This document shows, piece after piece, positions 44,829 to 54,015 of a stretch of 64,000 bases of DNA. Under the pieces are notes generated by a model. It ran no database searches, had not been told where the DNA came from, and worked only from the letters and a program-made list of their open reading frames with translations. The stretch is from Aquabacterium fontiphilum (GTDB taxonomy: Bacteria > Pseudomonadota > Gammaproteobacteria > Burkholderiales > Burkholderiaceae_C): assembly GCF_009909205.1 (NCBI RefSeq), contig NZ_JAAAPN010000008.1, positions 124,001 through 188,000 on the forward strand, given 5' to 3'. The position numbers and the translations under genes were made by a program. How positions within the stretch are numbered: the first letter of the stretch is position 1; the number at the start of each line of letters is the position of its first letter.

Positions 44829-45608
44829 ATGAACGTTCGTTTTCTCGCTCTGGCTGCCGTCGCGGCCATTTCCGGTGCCGCGGCACACGCCGGCACCTAC
44901 ACCGTCAAGCTCGGTGGCGCCCACATTGACCCGCGCGCCACGAGCAGCCCCCTGCGGGGCGAGTTGCCGGCCGTGGTCAGCGGCACCTACTACGGCAATG
45001 TGGTCATCGATGGCGGTCTGCGCTTGGCGGTGCAGCCCAAGACCACGCTGATCTTCTCGATCGAGCGTGCGTTGGCGGGGCCCTGGAGTGCCGAGCTGGT
45101 GCTGGGCGTGCCGCCCAAGCATGACGTGAAGCTGCGCGCCGCAACCCCAGCACTCACGGCTGATGGTTCGTACCCCGACCCGATCGCCAGCCTGAAGGTT
45201 GCGCGCACCACCGAGAAGCTGCAGGCCGCCGACGGCCAGGTCGTGGCCACCGTCAAGCAGGTCGCCCCGACGCTGTTTGTCAACTACGCGTTTCTGGACG
45301 CCACTTCGGCTTGGCGGCCCTATGTGGGTGTGGGCATCAACTACACCCGCATGAAGGCCGAGTCGAATGCCTTGGGCGATGCGCTCTACAACGATGGCCC
45401 CGTGCGCATCAAGCTGAGCCACTCACTTGGCCCGGCGTTGCAGGCGGGTGTGCGCTACCAGTTCGACCCTCAGTGGTCGTTCAATGTCGGCTGGGCGGTG
45501 GCGAAGATCAAGAACGACCTGCGCATTCGCACCGACCGCTCGGAGCAGCGCGCTGATTACCGGTTCTATCCCAGTGTGTGGTCGGCCACCGTGGGTTACA
45601 GCTTCTGA
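44829..45608 (+). CDS. ompW: OmpW-family outer membrane protein
   Basis: This 259-residue protein has a signal peptide (cut near AHA, about 21) and an eight-stranded OmpW beta-barrel: VKLGGAHIDP at the start, APTLFVNYAF and WRPYVGVGINYT in the middle and a terminal phenylalanine (ATVGYSF), the outer-membrane assembly signal. OmpW proteins form narrow hydrophobic channels. It lacks a strong ribosome site. Regulation is likely by the twin palindromes just upstream. A stem-loop (CCGGCC-GTTT-GGCCGG, 45624-45639) follows the stop. Confidence 0.88.
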   Translation: MNVRFLALAAVAAISGAAAHAGTYTVKLGGAHIDPRATSSPLRGELPAVVSGTYYGNVVIDGGLRLAVQPKTTLIFSIERALAGPWSAELVLGVPPKHDVKLRAATPALTADGSYPDPIASLKVARTTEKLQAADGQVVATVKQVAPTLFVNYAFLDATSAWRPYVGVGINYTRMKAESNALGDALYNDGPVRIKLSHSLGPALQAGVRYQFDPQWSFNVGWAVAKIKNDLRIRTDRSEQRADYRFYPSVWSATVGYSF

Positions 45609-45679
45609 TCCTGACGCTGTGACCCGGCCGTTTGGCCGGACTGTCGCCTCCACCTCGTCGCAGGCGCCACAATGGGCGC

Positions 45680-46210
45680 ATGGAAGCATGGTTGATGTCG
45701 GCGGTGAACGCCGTACTGGCGTGGTTGGCCCTGCCTCAGGTGGGGCTGGGCGCCGTGTTCCTGGTGGCGCTGGTGTCGGCCACCCTGCTCCCCATGGGCT
45801 CGGAGCCCGCGGTGTACGCGCTGGTGCGCTGGCAGCCCGAGATGTTCTGGCCTACGGTCTGTGTGGCGACGCTGGGCAACACCATCGGTGGGGCCATCAG
45901 CTGGTGGATGGGGCTGGGCGCCCACAAGGCGGCTGAGCGGTGGCGCGCTCATCACGGGGGTGAGGGCGGCGACGCGCCGCCAGCGGGTTCGCAGGCGCGC
46001 CATGGGCGCGCCGAGCAGCGCGCACTTGCGTGGCTTGAGCGGTTCGGCCCCAAGGCCTGTCTGCTGTCTTGGTTGCCGGTGGTGGGTGATCCGCTGTGCG
46101 CGGTCGCCGGATGGCTGCGCATGCCCTTCTGGCCGTGCGTGCTCTACATGGCGATCGGCAAGTTCGGTCGTTACACGGTGATGACGGCCGCACTGCTGTG
46201 GATCATCTAG
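45680..46210 (+). CDS. YqaA/DedA-like membrane protein (VTT domain)
   Basis: This 176-residue inner-membrane protein belongs to the YqaA branch of the VTT/SNARE-associated (DedA) superfamily. Visible are SATLLPMGSEPAVYAL, GNTIGGAISWWMGLGA and the late LSWLPVVGDPLC with two flanking hydrophobic helices. Relatives are implicated in lipid flipping; this one is uncharacterised. A polar, basic stretch of about 35 residues lies in the middle. Confidence 0.82.
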   Translation: MEAWLMSAVNAVLAWLALPQVGLGAVFLVALVSATLLPMGSEPAVYALVRWQPEMFWPTVCVATLGNTIGGAISWWMGLGAHKAAERWRAHHGGEGGDAPPAGSQARHGRAEQRALAWLERFGPKACLLSWLPVVGDPLCAVAGWLRMPFWPCVLYMAIGKFGRYTVMTAALLWII

Positions 46211-46222
46211 GGCATTCACCGG

Positions 46223-46436
46223 GTGCATCCCATGAACATGGGATGCACTTTGTAACCATTTGACGGGAAACCGTCATGGGAACATGCACCGCGCGCCCGT
46301 AAACTGCGACGGTGATGTCGTGAACGATTGCACGCAGATGCGCGACACGACAGACAAGCCAGCTGTCATCACCGTAAAGACGTTCCAGGGGGGACATCTT
46401 CTCGCAGAGGGCCCGTCCGGTTGCCGGTCGGGCCCT
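46223..46436. other. intergenic region rich in stem-loops (possible structured RNA or bidirectional terminator)
   Basis: Four structures lie between two convergent genes: a perfect 12-bp stem with an AA loop (46223-46248); a 6-bp stem with a GAAA tetraloop (46261-46276); 9-bp arms ACGGTGATG / CATCACCGT (46309-46317, 46367-46375) that compete with a 7-bp pair (46316-46322, 46346-46352); and a strong GGGCCCG hairpin (46408-46436) followed by TTGT. The first probably ends the yqaA-like gene. The rest could be a small RNA on the plus strand; no promoter was convincing. Confidence 0.4.
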
Positions 46437-46475
46437 TTGTCCGTCTGCCCGTCTGTCTGCCTGGTGGTCAGTGGC

Positions 46476-46766
46476 TTACTTGCGCACCTCGAGCGCCGTG
46501 ATGGTGAACTGGCCGTTCACCTTGTCGGCGCTGAAGCGGATCTTGTCGCCGGGTTGCAGCGAACGCAGCCAGTCCGGGTTGCTCACCCGGAAGCTCATCT
46601 GCATCGGCGGCATGTCGAGGTTCTTGATCTCGCCATGGCGCACCGTCACTTTGCCGCCTTCGACATCGACCTTGCGCACTTCGCCGTCCACGTCCTGCGC
46701 CTGCGCGGCCAGGGCCACGGTCATCGCAAGTGCACCGGCAAGACTGCGCCACGTCATCGTCTTCAT
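46476..46766 (-). CDS. CusF-like periplasmic copper-binding protein
   Basis: This 96-residue protein has a signal peptide (cut near AQA, about 23) and the CusF beta-barrel. Metal-site residues are H44, M55 and M57 (VRHGEIKNLDMPPMQM). The tryptophan that caps Cu(I) in E. coli CusF is replaced by M52, a variant seen in other CusF-like proteins. No CusCBA efflux genes are adjacent, so it is an orphan metallochaperone here. Upstream DNA has a 7-bp inverted repeat CCCATGA/TCATGGG (46798-46822). Confidence 0.82.
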   Translation of the reverse strand: MKTMTWRSLAGALAMTVALAAQAQDVDGEVRKVDVEGGKVTVRHGEIKNLDMPPMQMSFRVSNPDWLRSLQPGDKIRFSADKVNGQFTITALEVRK

Positions 46767-46889
46767 CCTGTCTCCTGTTCACAAAAGGGGCCGCGCCCCA
46801 TGACATGGACCCCATCATGGGACAAAGGTTCCCACTCAGGGGTTTCTCTAGAATAGCGGCATTGACAACCCCATGGGCTTTCCTCCGCC

Positions 46890-47798
46890 ATGTCCACCCC
46901 CACTTCTCCTGACGCCCTTGCCCAGATCGACCCGCGTGACAAGGCGGAAATCCTCGCGCAGGCGCTGCCCTACATCCGCAAGTTCCACGGCAAGACCATC
47001 GTGATCAAGTACGGCGGCAACGCCATGACCGATCCCGAGCTGCAGGCCGACTTCGCCGAGGATGTGGTGCTGCTCAAGCTGGTGGGTCTGAACCCGGTGG
47101 TCGTGCACGGCGGTGGGCCCCAGATTGATTCGGCGCTCAACAAGATCGGCAAGAAGGGCGAGTTCATCCAGGGCATGCGCGTGACCGATGCCGAGACCAT
47201 GGAGGTGGTCGAGTGGGTGCTGGCCGGCGAGGTGCAACAAGACATCGTGGGCCTGATCAATGCCGCAGGTGGCAAGGCCGTGGGCCTGACGGGCCGCGAC
47301 GGTGGCCTGATCCGCGCGCGCAAGCTCAAGTTGCAGGATCTGAAAGACCCGACCGTCGAACACGACGTGGGCCAGGTGGGCGAGATCGAATCGATCGACC
47401 CGAGCGTGGTCAAGGCCCTGCAAGATGACCAGTTCATCCCGGTGATCAGCCCCATCGGCTTCGGCTCGAAGAACGAGAGCTACAACATCAACGCCGACCT
47501 GGTGGCCTCGAAGCTGGCCGAGGTGCTCAAGGCCGAGAAGCTCATGCTGCTGACCAACATCAAGGGCGTGCTCGACAAGGAAGGCAACCTGCTGACCGAC
47601 CTGACCGCCCGCCGCATCGACGAGCTGATCGACGACGGCACCATCAGCGGCGGCATGATCCCCAAGATTGCCGGTGCGCTGGACGCGGCCAAGAGCGGCG
47701 TCAATGCCGTGCACATCGTCGATGGCCGTGTGCCGCATGCCATGCTGCTGGAGATCCTGACCGATCAGGCCTACGGCACGATGATCCGCTCGCACTGA
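46890..47798 (+). CDS. argB: acetylglutamate kinase
   Basis: This 302-residue enzyme phosphorylates N-acetylglutamate in arginine synthesis. Motifs are [20 protein letters not shown] and the C-terminal [12 protein letters not shown] and [11 protein letters not shown]. The N-terminal extension before residue 30 is typical of arginine-sensitive ArgB. A -10-like TAGAAT lies at 46850. It heads a run of plus-strand genes argB, nucleotidase, slmA, pdeM. Confidence 0.94.
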   Translation: MSTPTSPDALAQIDPRDKAEILAQALPYIRKFHGKTIVIKYGGNAMTDPELQADFAEDVVLLKLVGLNPVVVHGGGPQIDSALNKIGKKGEFIQGMRVTDAETMEVVEWVLAGEVQQDIVGLINAAGGKAVGLTGRDGGLIRARKLKLQDLKDPTVEHDVGQVGEIESIDPSVVKALQDDQFIPVISPIGFGSKNESYNINADLVASKLAEVLKAEKLMLLTNIKGVLDKEGNLLTDLTARRIDELIDDGTISGGMIPKIAGALDAAKSGVNAVHIVDGRVPHAMLLEILTDQAYGTMIRSH

Positions 47799-47818
47799 GG
47801 CGCAGCCGGTCGATCGCC

Positions 47819-48526
47819 GTGCGGCCCGTCTGGCTGTTCGACCTCGACAACACCCTGCACGACGCGGGGCGGGCCGTCTTTGGCCGGCTCAACGCCTCGA
47901 TGACCGACTACATCGTGGCCGAACTGGGCTTGAGCCGGGCCGAAGCCGATCGCCTGCGGGTGCACTACTGGCGGCGTTACGGCGCGACACTGCTGGGGCT
48001 CGAGCGCCACCACGGCATCCGCGCGGCGCACTTTCTGGCGCAGACGCACACGCTGCCAGGCCTGGAGGCCGATCTGCACATGCCGCCGGCCGACCGCGCC
48101 GCGCTGATGCGGCTGCCAGGCCGCAAGTTCCTGCTCACCAATGCGCCCGCCGAGTACGCCAAGCGGGTGTTGACTGCACTCGATCTGGCCTCGTGCTTCG
48201 AGGGCATCATTGCCATCGAAGGCATGCGCGTGTTCGGCTCGTTGCGGCCCAAGCCCGATGTGCGCATGCTGCGCGTCGTGTTGGCGCGCCACAGGCTGGC
48301 GCCCGCGCAATGCGTGCTGGTCGAAGACACCGAGGCCAATCTCAAGAGCGCCCACCAGCTGGGCCTGCGCACGGTCTGGATGCAGCATTACCTGCGGCGC
48401 GGACCGGTTTGCACAGCGGCCACGCCCGGGGGCCGGCTGCATGGTCGGCGCAGCTGGGTGGACGTGCGCATCACGGCCTTGCGGCAACTGCACGCCTGGC
48501 CCATCCGGCACCGTCCGGCGCGATGA
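47819..48526 (+). CDS. HAD-superfamily pyrimidine 5'-nucleotidase
   Basis: This 235-residue phosphatase has the HAD motifs FDLDNTLHD (catalytic Asp), LLTNAP, the lysine in RPKPDVRM and VEDTEANLKSA. It matches the pyrimidine 5'-nucleotidase group that dephosphorylates UMP/CMP. The start is GTG at 47819, 20 bp after argB. The C-terminus is Arg-rich. Confidence 0.87.
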   Translation: MRPVWLFDLDNTLHDAGRAVFGRLNASMTDYIVAELGLSRAEADRLRVHYWRRYGATLLGLERHHGIRAAHFLAQTHTLPGLEADLHMPPADRAALMRLPGRKFLLTNAPAEYAKRVLTALDLASCFEGIIAIEGMRVFGSLRPKPDVRMLRVVLARHRLAPAQCVLVEDTEANLKSAHQLGLRTVWMQHYLRRGPVCTAATPGGRLHGRRSWVDVRITALRQLHAWPIRHRPAR

Positions 48527-48536
48527 AGGAGGCACG

Positions 48537-49169
48537 ATGAGCGACGACGACAGCACCTTGCCGGCGGTCTCCAACGAGGCGCCTCGCCGACAGCGACCCA
48601 AGCCAGGCGAGCGACGCAACCAGATCCTCCAGGCGTTGGCCGAGATGCTGCAGGCGCCGCAGGCCGATCGCATCACCACGGCCGCGCTGGCTGGGCGCTT
48701 GCAAGTCAGCGAGGCCGCGCTGTATCGCCACTTCGCGGGCAAGGCGCAGATGTACGAGGCGCTGATCGACTTCATCGAACACAGCCTGTTCACGCTGGCC
48801 AACCAAGCCATCGAGCGTGAGCCCGATCCGGCCACGCAGTTTTCACGTGTCGTGGCGCTGGTGTTGCAGTTCGGTGAGCGCAATCCGGGCATGTCGCGGG
48901 TGCTGGCTGGCGATGCGCTGGTGCACGAAGACGCGCGCCTGCATCAACGCGTCAACCAGTGCCTTGAGCGGCTGGAGTCCTTGCTGCGGCAGCCCGCCCG
49001 GGCCCTGGCCGAGCAGCGCGGCGAGCCGGCGCCCACTGTGGCCGCACAGGCCCGCGCGTCGCTGGCGCTCAGCGTGGTGGTCGGGCGGCTCAACCGCTAT
49101 GCCCGAACCGGTTTTCAGCGTCTGCCCACCGAGCACCTGGAGGCGACACTGTCGGGGCTGCTGGCGTGA
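48537..49169 (+). CDS. slmA: nucleoid occlusion factor SlmA
   Basis: This 210-residue TetR-fold protein blocks FtsZ assembly over the chromosome. The HTH is TTAALAGRLQVSEAALYRHF and the family-specific following segment is AGKAQMYEALIDFIEHSLF. A clear AAGGAGG precedes the ATG at 48537. Its place after the nucleotidase and argB is typical of Burkholderiales. Confidence 0.9.
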   Translation: MSDDDSTLPAVSNEAPRRQRPKPGERRNQILQALAEMLQAPQADRITTAALAGRLQVSEAALYRHFAGKAQMYEALIDFIEHSLFTLANQAIEREPDPATQFSRVVALVLQFGERNPGMSRVLAGDALVHEDARLHQRVNQCLERLESLLRQPARALAEQRGEPAPTVAAQARASLALSVVVGRLNRYARTGFQRLPTEHLEATLSGLLA

Positions 49170-49933
49170 GCGTCGCAGTGCAGACCCCGCCGCACGTCAC
49201 GTTGGGCGGCGTGGCTTTGCAGTGGCGAGCCGATCGCAGTGCCTTGACCTTCGACGCGCTCGGCAAGCCCGATGCCTTGCTGGTGGCCGATGTGCACCTG
49301 GGCAAGGCGCAGCGCTACCGCGACCTGGGCCAGAGCGTGCCCCCCGCCGTGATGGCCGGCACGACCGCGGCCACCTTGCAGCGTCTGCGCGCGGCACTGA
49401 ACGACAGCGGGGCGCGGCGGCTGATCGTGCTAGGTGATCTGGTGCATGGGCCGGCGGTGGGCGACGCTGTGGCAGCGTTGGCCGAGACGCTGGGCGCATG
49501 GCATGACGCTGCGCAGGGCCAGGTGGCTGTGATCGGGGGCAACCATGACCGTCGCGCCATGGCCGACTGGGGCCCGGTGGCCGAACGCCTGGGCGCAGCC
49601 TGGGAAGTCTTGCCCGAAGACGATGTGGTGCGACTGGGCGGGCTGGCCCTGACGCACAGGGCGCGCGTGGTGCCGGGCGCGCAGGACTGCCTGGGTGGCC
49701 ACTTGCACCCGTGCTGGGTGATGAGGGGGCCGGCCCGAGACCGCGTGCGCTTGCCCTGTGTGTGGCTGCAGCAGCAGTCTCAGGGCTGGTTGGGCACCTT
49801 GCCGGCGTTCGGTGATTTCACCGGCATGCATGCCGTGCCAGCCGCCCCGGGCGACCGGCTGTGGGTGCTCACGCCCGATGGGGGCGTGCACGCGTTGCCC
49901 GCGTCGGCGATCAGCCCCGGCGGCGCGCCATGA
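49166..49933 (+). CDS. pdeM: ligase-associated DNA damage response phosphoesterase PdeM
   Basis: This 255-residue metallophosphoesterase has LLVADVHLGKAQRYR, VLGDLVHG, GGNHDRR and GGHLHPCW, matching PdeM, usually found with a DNA ligase and helicase in a repair set. The GTG start overlaps the slmA stop. Partner genes are not in the window, so its repair role here is inferred from family only. It overlaps the convergent PEP-CTERM gene by 23 bp. Confidence 0.85.
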   Translation: MSVAVQTPPHVTLGGVALQWRADRSALTFDALGKPDALLVADVHLGKAQRYRDLGQSVPPAVMAGTTAATLQRLRAALNDSGARRLIVLGDLVHGPAVGDAVAALAETLGAWHDAAQGQVAVIGGNHDRRAMADWGPVAERLGAAWEVLPEDDVVRLGGLALTHRARVVPGAQDCLGGHLHPCWVMRGPARDRVRLPCVWLQQQSQGWLGTLPAFGDFTGMHAVPAAPGDRLWVLTPDGGVHALPASAISPGGAP

Positions 49934-50600
49934 GCAGCACGCCGGCGCCGGCCAGCACCAGCGCCCAGGCGGCAGGCTCGGGCACAGGCGTGACGGTCAC
50001 GTTCTGCACGGCCAGTGCCGAGGTGGTGACGAAATCGCCGCGGTCGACCACGCCGAAGGCCAGGCTGGCCAGACCGGCCTGGCTGAACGTGTAGCTGAAA
50101 CGCTGCCAGCCCGTGCCAGCGGCAAAGCCGAACTCGCCCGGCGCCTGAGCGGCCAGTGCCTCAGCCAGGCTGAACAGTTGACCATTGAGCACAGCAAAGC
50201 CCAGGTCGGGTAGCGCGCTGGTGCCTTGTTCGTTGGTGAGCAGCTGCCAGTCGAAGTGCAGCGTGTCGCCGGCCTGCACGCTGAACTGCTGGCGGGCGAC
50301 CGAGCCTTCTGCGGCCTGGAGGTCACCGTCGAGTGCGCCGATGGCCAGACCGGCGAACACTTCGACGCCATCGGCGCTCAGCGCCATCGCAGCGGGCTGG
50401 CCCGAGAAGTTGAAGTTGCCGGCTGCGTCGTCGTCGGCGTCAAAGGCCGAGGTCAGCAGCAGGGTCTGGCCCTGCACGACGGCGTCGCCCAGCGTGTCCC
50501 AATGGGACAGGCCGGCGGTGAACTGGCCATTGCTCACGGCCAGGGCAGGGGAAGACGCGGCGGCAAACAGCGCGAGGGTCAGGAGGCGGGTGGGTGTCAT
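49911..50600 (-). CDS. PEP-CTERM sorting domain protein
   Basis: This 229-residue secreted protein has a signal peptide (cut near ALA, about 21) and a C-terminal VPEPAAWALVLAGAGVLLMARRRG exosortase signal. The middle (about 22-200) looks like a beta-sandwich carbohydrate-binding type domain (NGQFTAGLSHWDTLGD, QAGDTLHFDWQLLT). It lies 38 bp downstream of the RTX-bearing nucleotidase and may share its transcript. Confidence 0.85.
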   Translation of the reverse strand: MTPTRLLTLALFAAASSPALAVSNGQFTAGLSHWDTLGDAVVQGQTLLLTSAFDADDDAAGNFNFSGQPAAMALSADGVEVFAGLAIGALDGDLQAAEGSVARQQFSVQAGDTLHFDWQLLTNEQGTSALPDLGFAVLNGQLFSLAEALAAQAPGEFGFAAGTGWQRFSYTFSQAGLASLAFGVVDRGDFVTTSALAVQNVTVTPVPEPAAWALVLAGAGVLLMARRRG

Positions 50601-50638
50601 GGTGAATCCTTGTCAGGTCAGAGAAGTCGAAAGGCGCG

Positions 50639-52981
50639 TCACTGCGCGAGGTCGCGTGCGGGCGCAAACTGCGCGGCTGTCAGACCTTGCAGCGTGGCCA
50701 CCGTGCGCCAGCCGCCGGGTGCTGCCGGGCCGTCGGCGTCCAGCTGCAGCAGCACGCCACCGGTGGTGTCCACCACGCGGACCCAGCCGTCCTGAACCGG
50801 GCGGCTGCCGCTGTAGCCCACGGCCAGCAGCAACGGGCGCAGGTCGATGCGGTCGGCGTAAGGGGTGAAGTCGGTCACGGTGTCGCCGATGTCGCGCAGC
50901 GTGCGGTAGACAAAGGTGTCGCCGCCCGGGCCGCCGGTCAGCAGGTCGGCGCCCACGCCGCCTTCGATGGTGTCGTCGCCCGCTGTGCCCACCAGCACGT
51001 CACGGCCGCCGGTGCCCCGCACCTGTTGGCCTGCGCGGGTCTGGCCCACGGCCACATCGATGAGTCGGCCATGCAGATCGAAGGCATCTTCTGGCCCATA
51101 CAGGTTGGCCGTGATCTCGGGGCCGTCGGCCGCGCTGTCGCGCCGCAGGCCACCTTCACGCTTGGGTGTGCTGATCAGGCCGGCCAATGCCTCTTGATAG
51201 GTGATGGTGTTGGTCGCGTTGTCGAACACAACGCCATTGGCGGCAAACGGGTAGCCATCCCCGCCGTTGGCGGTGAAGTCGATGGTGGCAAACGAGAAGC
51301 TGCGGGTGGCGTTGACCACGCGGCCGCCGTCGATGAGCACGGTGCCATCGTCCAGCACGACGCGCAGGATGCGCGCGCCCGTGCCCTGCGTGGTGCGTGC
51401 GGTGCCGGCGCTGTCATAGGTGACCTGCATGCCTGAGACCTGCGCGAAACGGCCGTTGGCCGCGCCGGCCGGGCTGGTCGCACCGTAGGCGTGTTCCAGC
51501 ACGTCCTTGAGCTGGGCCGCGTTCATGGCGGGCGCGCGCTTGACCAGGTTGGTGAAGGGCAGGATGTTGAAGGTGTCCCCCACCGACACAGGGCCAGGTG
51601 CGGCAATGCTGGTGCGGATGCCGCCGCCATTCTGGATGGCCACGTCGGCCTGGCCGGCCAAGCGCATCGCGTCGGCCACGAGGTTGCCCAGCCCGGTTTC
51701 GGCATTGCGTACGCCGGCCACATAGTTGCCAGGCGTGCCGGTCACGTGGGTGGGGCCGTTGAGCTTGACGGCGGTCTGGCCGATGATCTGCCGGTTCAGC
51801 GCGGCAATGTAGTTGCCCACTGGCGCCACGACCTGGGCCTGCAGCATGCTGTCGCCCGTCACGCGGTCGGCGTCGCCTGCGGCGCCACTTACGCGATGCA
51901 TGCGGGTGCTGTCAATGCTCACCAAGGCCCCGGTGGTGTCGTCCAGCGTCAGGTTCACCTCGCCCACATAGCGGTTACCGAAGTGGCTGGTGACCACGGG
52001 CACCGCCTTGCCGCTGGCATCGGTCGCATACACCGGGTGGCTGTTGAATGCCGCTGCCACACCGCCGTTGATCAGCAGATCATCGGGATCGGCCATCAGT
52101 TCATGGCCCCCGCCTGAGACGACGAGGTCCACACCGGTCAGCGCCGGGATCACGACGTTGCGTTCGTTGGCGGCGTTCTGCAGGTGCGACAACAGGATCA
52201 CGGTGCCCACGCCACTGGCGCGCAGCGCGTTCACCTCGGACTGGATCAGCGGCACGATGGCCTGCAGGTTCTGCGCCTCGGTGGCGGCCGGATCGTGATT
52301 GAGCATGCTGCCCGGTGCGGGCGACGAGATCACAGGCAGCAACGGCGTGGTGGCGCCGACGATGCCCACTTTCTTGCCCCCAGCGGTCTGCACCACGGTC
52401 GAGCCTGCCACCTTGCCCGCTGCGGCCAGCGCGGCAAAGGCCGGGGTGGCCTGGAAGTTCAGGTTGACCGACAGGTAAGGGCTACCTGAGACCGCGGCAA
52501 AGCGGGCCGCAGTGGCTGAGCCCAGGTCGAACTCGTGGTTGCCGAACACGATGGCGTCAAAGCCGATGCGGCGCAGCGCGATGGCATCGTAGTAGTCTTG
52601 GCCGCCATCCGGATGGGCGGCGGCCAGGTTCACGGTGCTGGCCGTGAAGCGCGGGCCGGGCAAGAAGGCGTCACCGGCGTTCAGCGTGAGCACCGAGCGG
52701 CCCTGGGCCTGGGCGGCCTGGCGGGCGCGTTGAATGACGGCGGCCAGGCGGTCGACCCCGCCGTAGAAAGAGATGGCCTGCGATGCGTCGTCGCGCAGGT
52801 TGCCCTGAGCCGACAGCAGCCAGCTTTCCTGGTCACCCACATGCAACACGGTCAGGCCCTCAGCCCATGCCTGGGGGCTCAACCCCAGACCCAGGGCGAT
52901 GGCCAGGCTCAGCGCATGGCGGGATGGATGGCGCGGGGACGCGCGATGGTGGGAAGCGAAGGAACGCATGGCACGGCTCAT
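50639..52981 (-). CDS. secreted 5'-nucleotidase with RTX repeats
   Basis: This 780-residue protein has a Sec-type signal (LSLAIALGLGLSPQAWA, cut near 40), a metallophosphatase domain (LNAGDAFLPG, VFGNHEFDLGS, SHLQNAANER) and a 5'-nucleotidase C-terminal domain (QNGGGIRTSI, FNILPFTN). The last 130 residues add RTX-type calcium repeats (GTAGDDTIEGG, GADLLTGGPGGDTF) and a tail like those of type I secreted enzymes. The ATG at 52981 is used; 52969 is equally possible. It likely hydrolyses extracellular nucleotides for phosphate or nucleoside scavenging. Confidence 0.85.
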   Translation of the reverse strand: MSRAMRSFASHHRASPRHPSRHALSLAIALGLGLSPQAWAEGLTVLHVGDQESWLLSAQGNLRDDASQAISFYGGVDRLAAVIQRARQAAQAQGRSVLTLNAGDAFLPGPRFTASTVNLAAAHPDGGQDYYDAIALRRIGFDAIVFGNHEFDLGSATAARFAAVSGSPYLSVNLNFQATPAFAALAAAGKVAGSTVVQTAGGKKVGIVGATTPLLPVISSPAPGSMLNHDPAATEAQNLQAIVPLIQSEVNALRASGVGTVILLSHLQNAANERNVVIPALTGVDLVVSGGGHELMADPDDLLINGGVAAAFNSHPVYATDASGKAVPVVTSHFGNRYVGEVNLTLDDTTGALVSIDSTRMHRVSGAAGDADRVTGDSMLQAQVVAPVGNYIAALNRQIIGQTAVKLNGPTHVTGTPGNYVAGVRNAETGLGNLVADAMRLAGQADVAIQNGGGIRTSIAAPGPVSVGDTFNILPFTNLVKRAPAMNAAQLKDVLEHAYGATSPAGAANGRFAQVSGMQVTYDSAGTARTTQGTGARILRVVLDDGTVLIDGGRVVNATRSFSFATIDFTANGGDGYPFAANGVVFDNATNTITYQEALAGLISTPKREGGLRRDSAADGPEITANLYGPEDAFDLHGRLIDVAVGQTRAGQQVRGTGGRDVLVGTAGDDTIEGGVGADLLTGGPGGDTFVYRTLRDIGDTVTDFTPYADRIDLRPLLLAVGYSGSRPVQDGWVRVVDTTGGVLLQLDADGPAAPGGWRTVATLQGLTAAQFAPARDLAQ

Positions 52982-53097
52982 GGTTGGGGACGGATGCCGC
53001 GCAGCGTAGCCAGTCGGCATGACGCCCATGCGAATGCGAAACGCCGCCACTGAACCATCCGGACCATGTCCAGCGGCAGGTTCTACACTTGGGCGCC

Positions 53098-54015
53098 ATG
53101 AGTGCGCCTTCTTCTTCCCCCACCCCCGCCGACATGGCGCGGCTGCTGTCACGCGCCGAGACCCTGGTCGCCCGGCTGGACGCCTTGATCCCCAGCGCGG
53201 ACCGGCCTGCCGTGCGTGCACCCGACTGGGCTGCCTCCGTGGCCTTTCGCTACCGCAAACGCCAGTCGGCGGCCTGGGCCACAGGCTGGCTGGAGCCTGT
53301 GCGTCATGTGGCCCATATCGGCTACGACGACCTTCAGGAGGTCGACACGCAAAAGGCCCGCTTTGCGCGCAACCTCGCGCAGTTCGTGGCCGGCAAGCCG
53401 GCCAACAACGTGCTGTTGTCCGGCGCGCGCGGCACCGGCAAGTCCTCGCTGGTCAAGGCCGGCCTGGCCGCCCATGCAGGGCAGGGCCTGCGCCTGATCG
53501 AGGTTGACAAGGCCGATCTGATCGACCTGCCCGACTTGGTCGAGCTGGTCAGCGAGCGGCCCGAGCGCTTCATCGTGTTTTGCGACGACCTCAGTTTTGA
53601 CGAAGGCGAGGCGGGCTACAAGGCGCTGAAGTCCATCCTGGACGGCACCGTGTCGGCCAGCGGTGACAACGTGCTCATTGTGGCCACCTCCAACCGTCGC
53701 CACCTGCTGCCCGAGTACCACGCCGACAACAAGACCTACACGCGCGGCGACGACGGCGAGCTGCATCCCGGCGAAGCCGTGGAAGAGAAGATCTCGCTGT
53801 CTGAGCGCTTCGGCCTGTGGATCAGCTTCTACCCCTTCAGCCAGGACGAGTACCTGGCGGTCGTGGCCCAGTGGCTGCGCCACTTTGGGCTGGGGGACGA
53901 CGCCATGGCGGCCGCGCGGCCCGAGGCCCTGGTGTGGGCCATCGAACGCGGCTCGCGCTCGGGGCGTGTGGCCTATCAGTTCGCGCGTGACTTCGCAGGG
54001 CGTGACCATGACTGA
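53098..54015 (+). CDS. ATP-binding protein, DUF815 family
   Basis: This 305-residue AAA-like ATPase has Walker A GARGTGKSS (about 109-117) and a Walker B-like IVFCDDLSFDEGE. The segment LIVATSNRRHLLPEYHADN is diagnostic of DUF815, whose function is unknown. The ATG at 53098 follows about 120 bp after the divergent nucleotidase. It overlaps mutT by 8 bp, suggesting co-translation. Confidence 0.85.
   Translation: MSAPSSSPTPADMARLLSRAETLVARLDALIPSADRPAVRAPDWAASVAFRYRKRQSAAWATGWLEPVRHVAHIGYDDLQEVDTQKARFARNLAQFVAGKPANNVLLSGARGTGKSSLVKAGLAAHAGQGLRLIEVDKADLIDLPDLVELVSERPERFIVFCDDLSFDEGEAGYKALKSILDGTVSASGDNVLIVATSNRRHLLPEYHADNKTYTRGDDGELHPGEAVEEKISLSERFGLWISFYPFSQDEYLAVVAQWLRHFGLGDDAMAAARPEALVWAIERGSRSGRVAYQFARDFAGRDHD

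Noticed and set aside
46863..46868. TTGACA as a -35 box for argB
   Set aside because: It lies only about 20 bp before the start codon, leaving no room for a -10 element; TAGAAT at 46850 is the better promoter mark.
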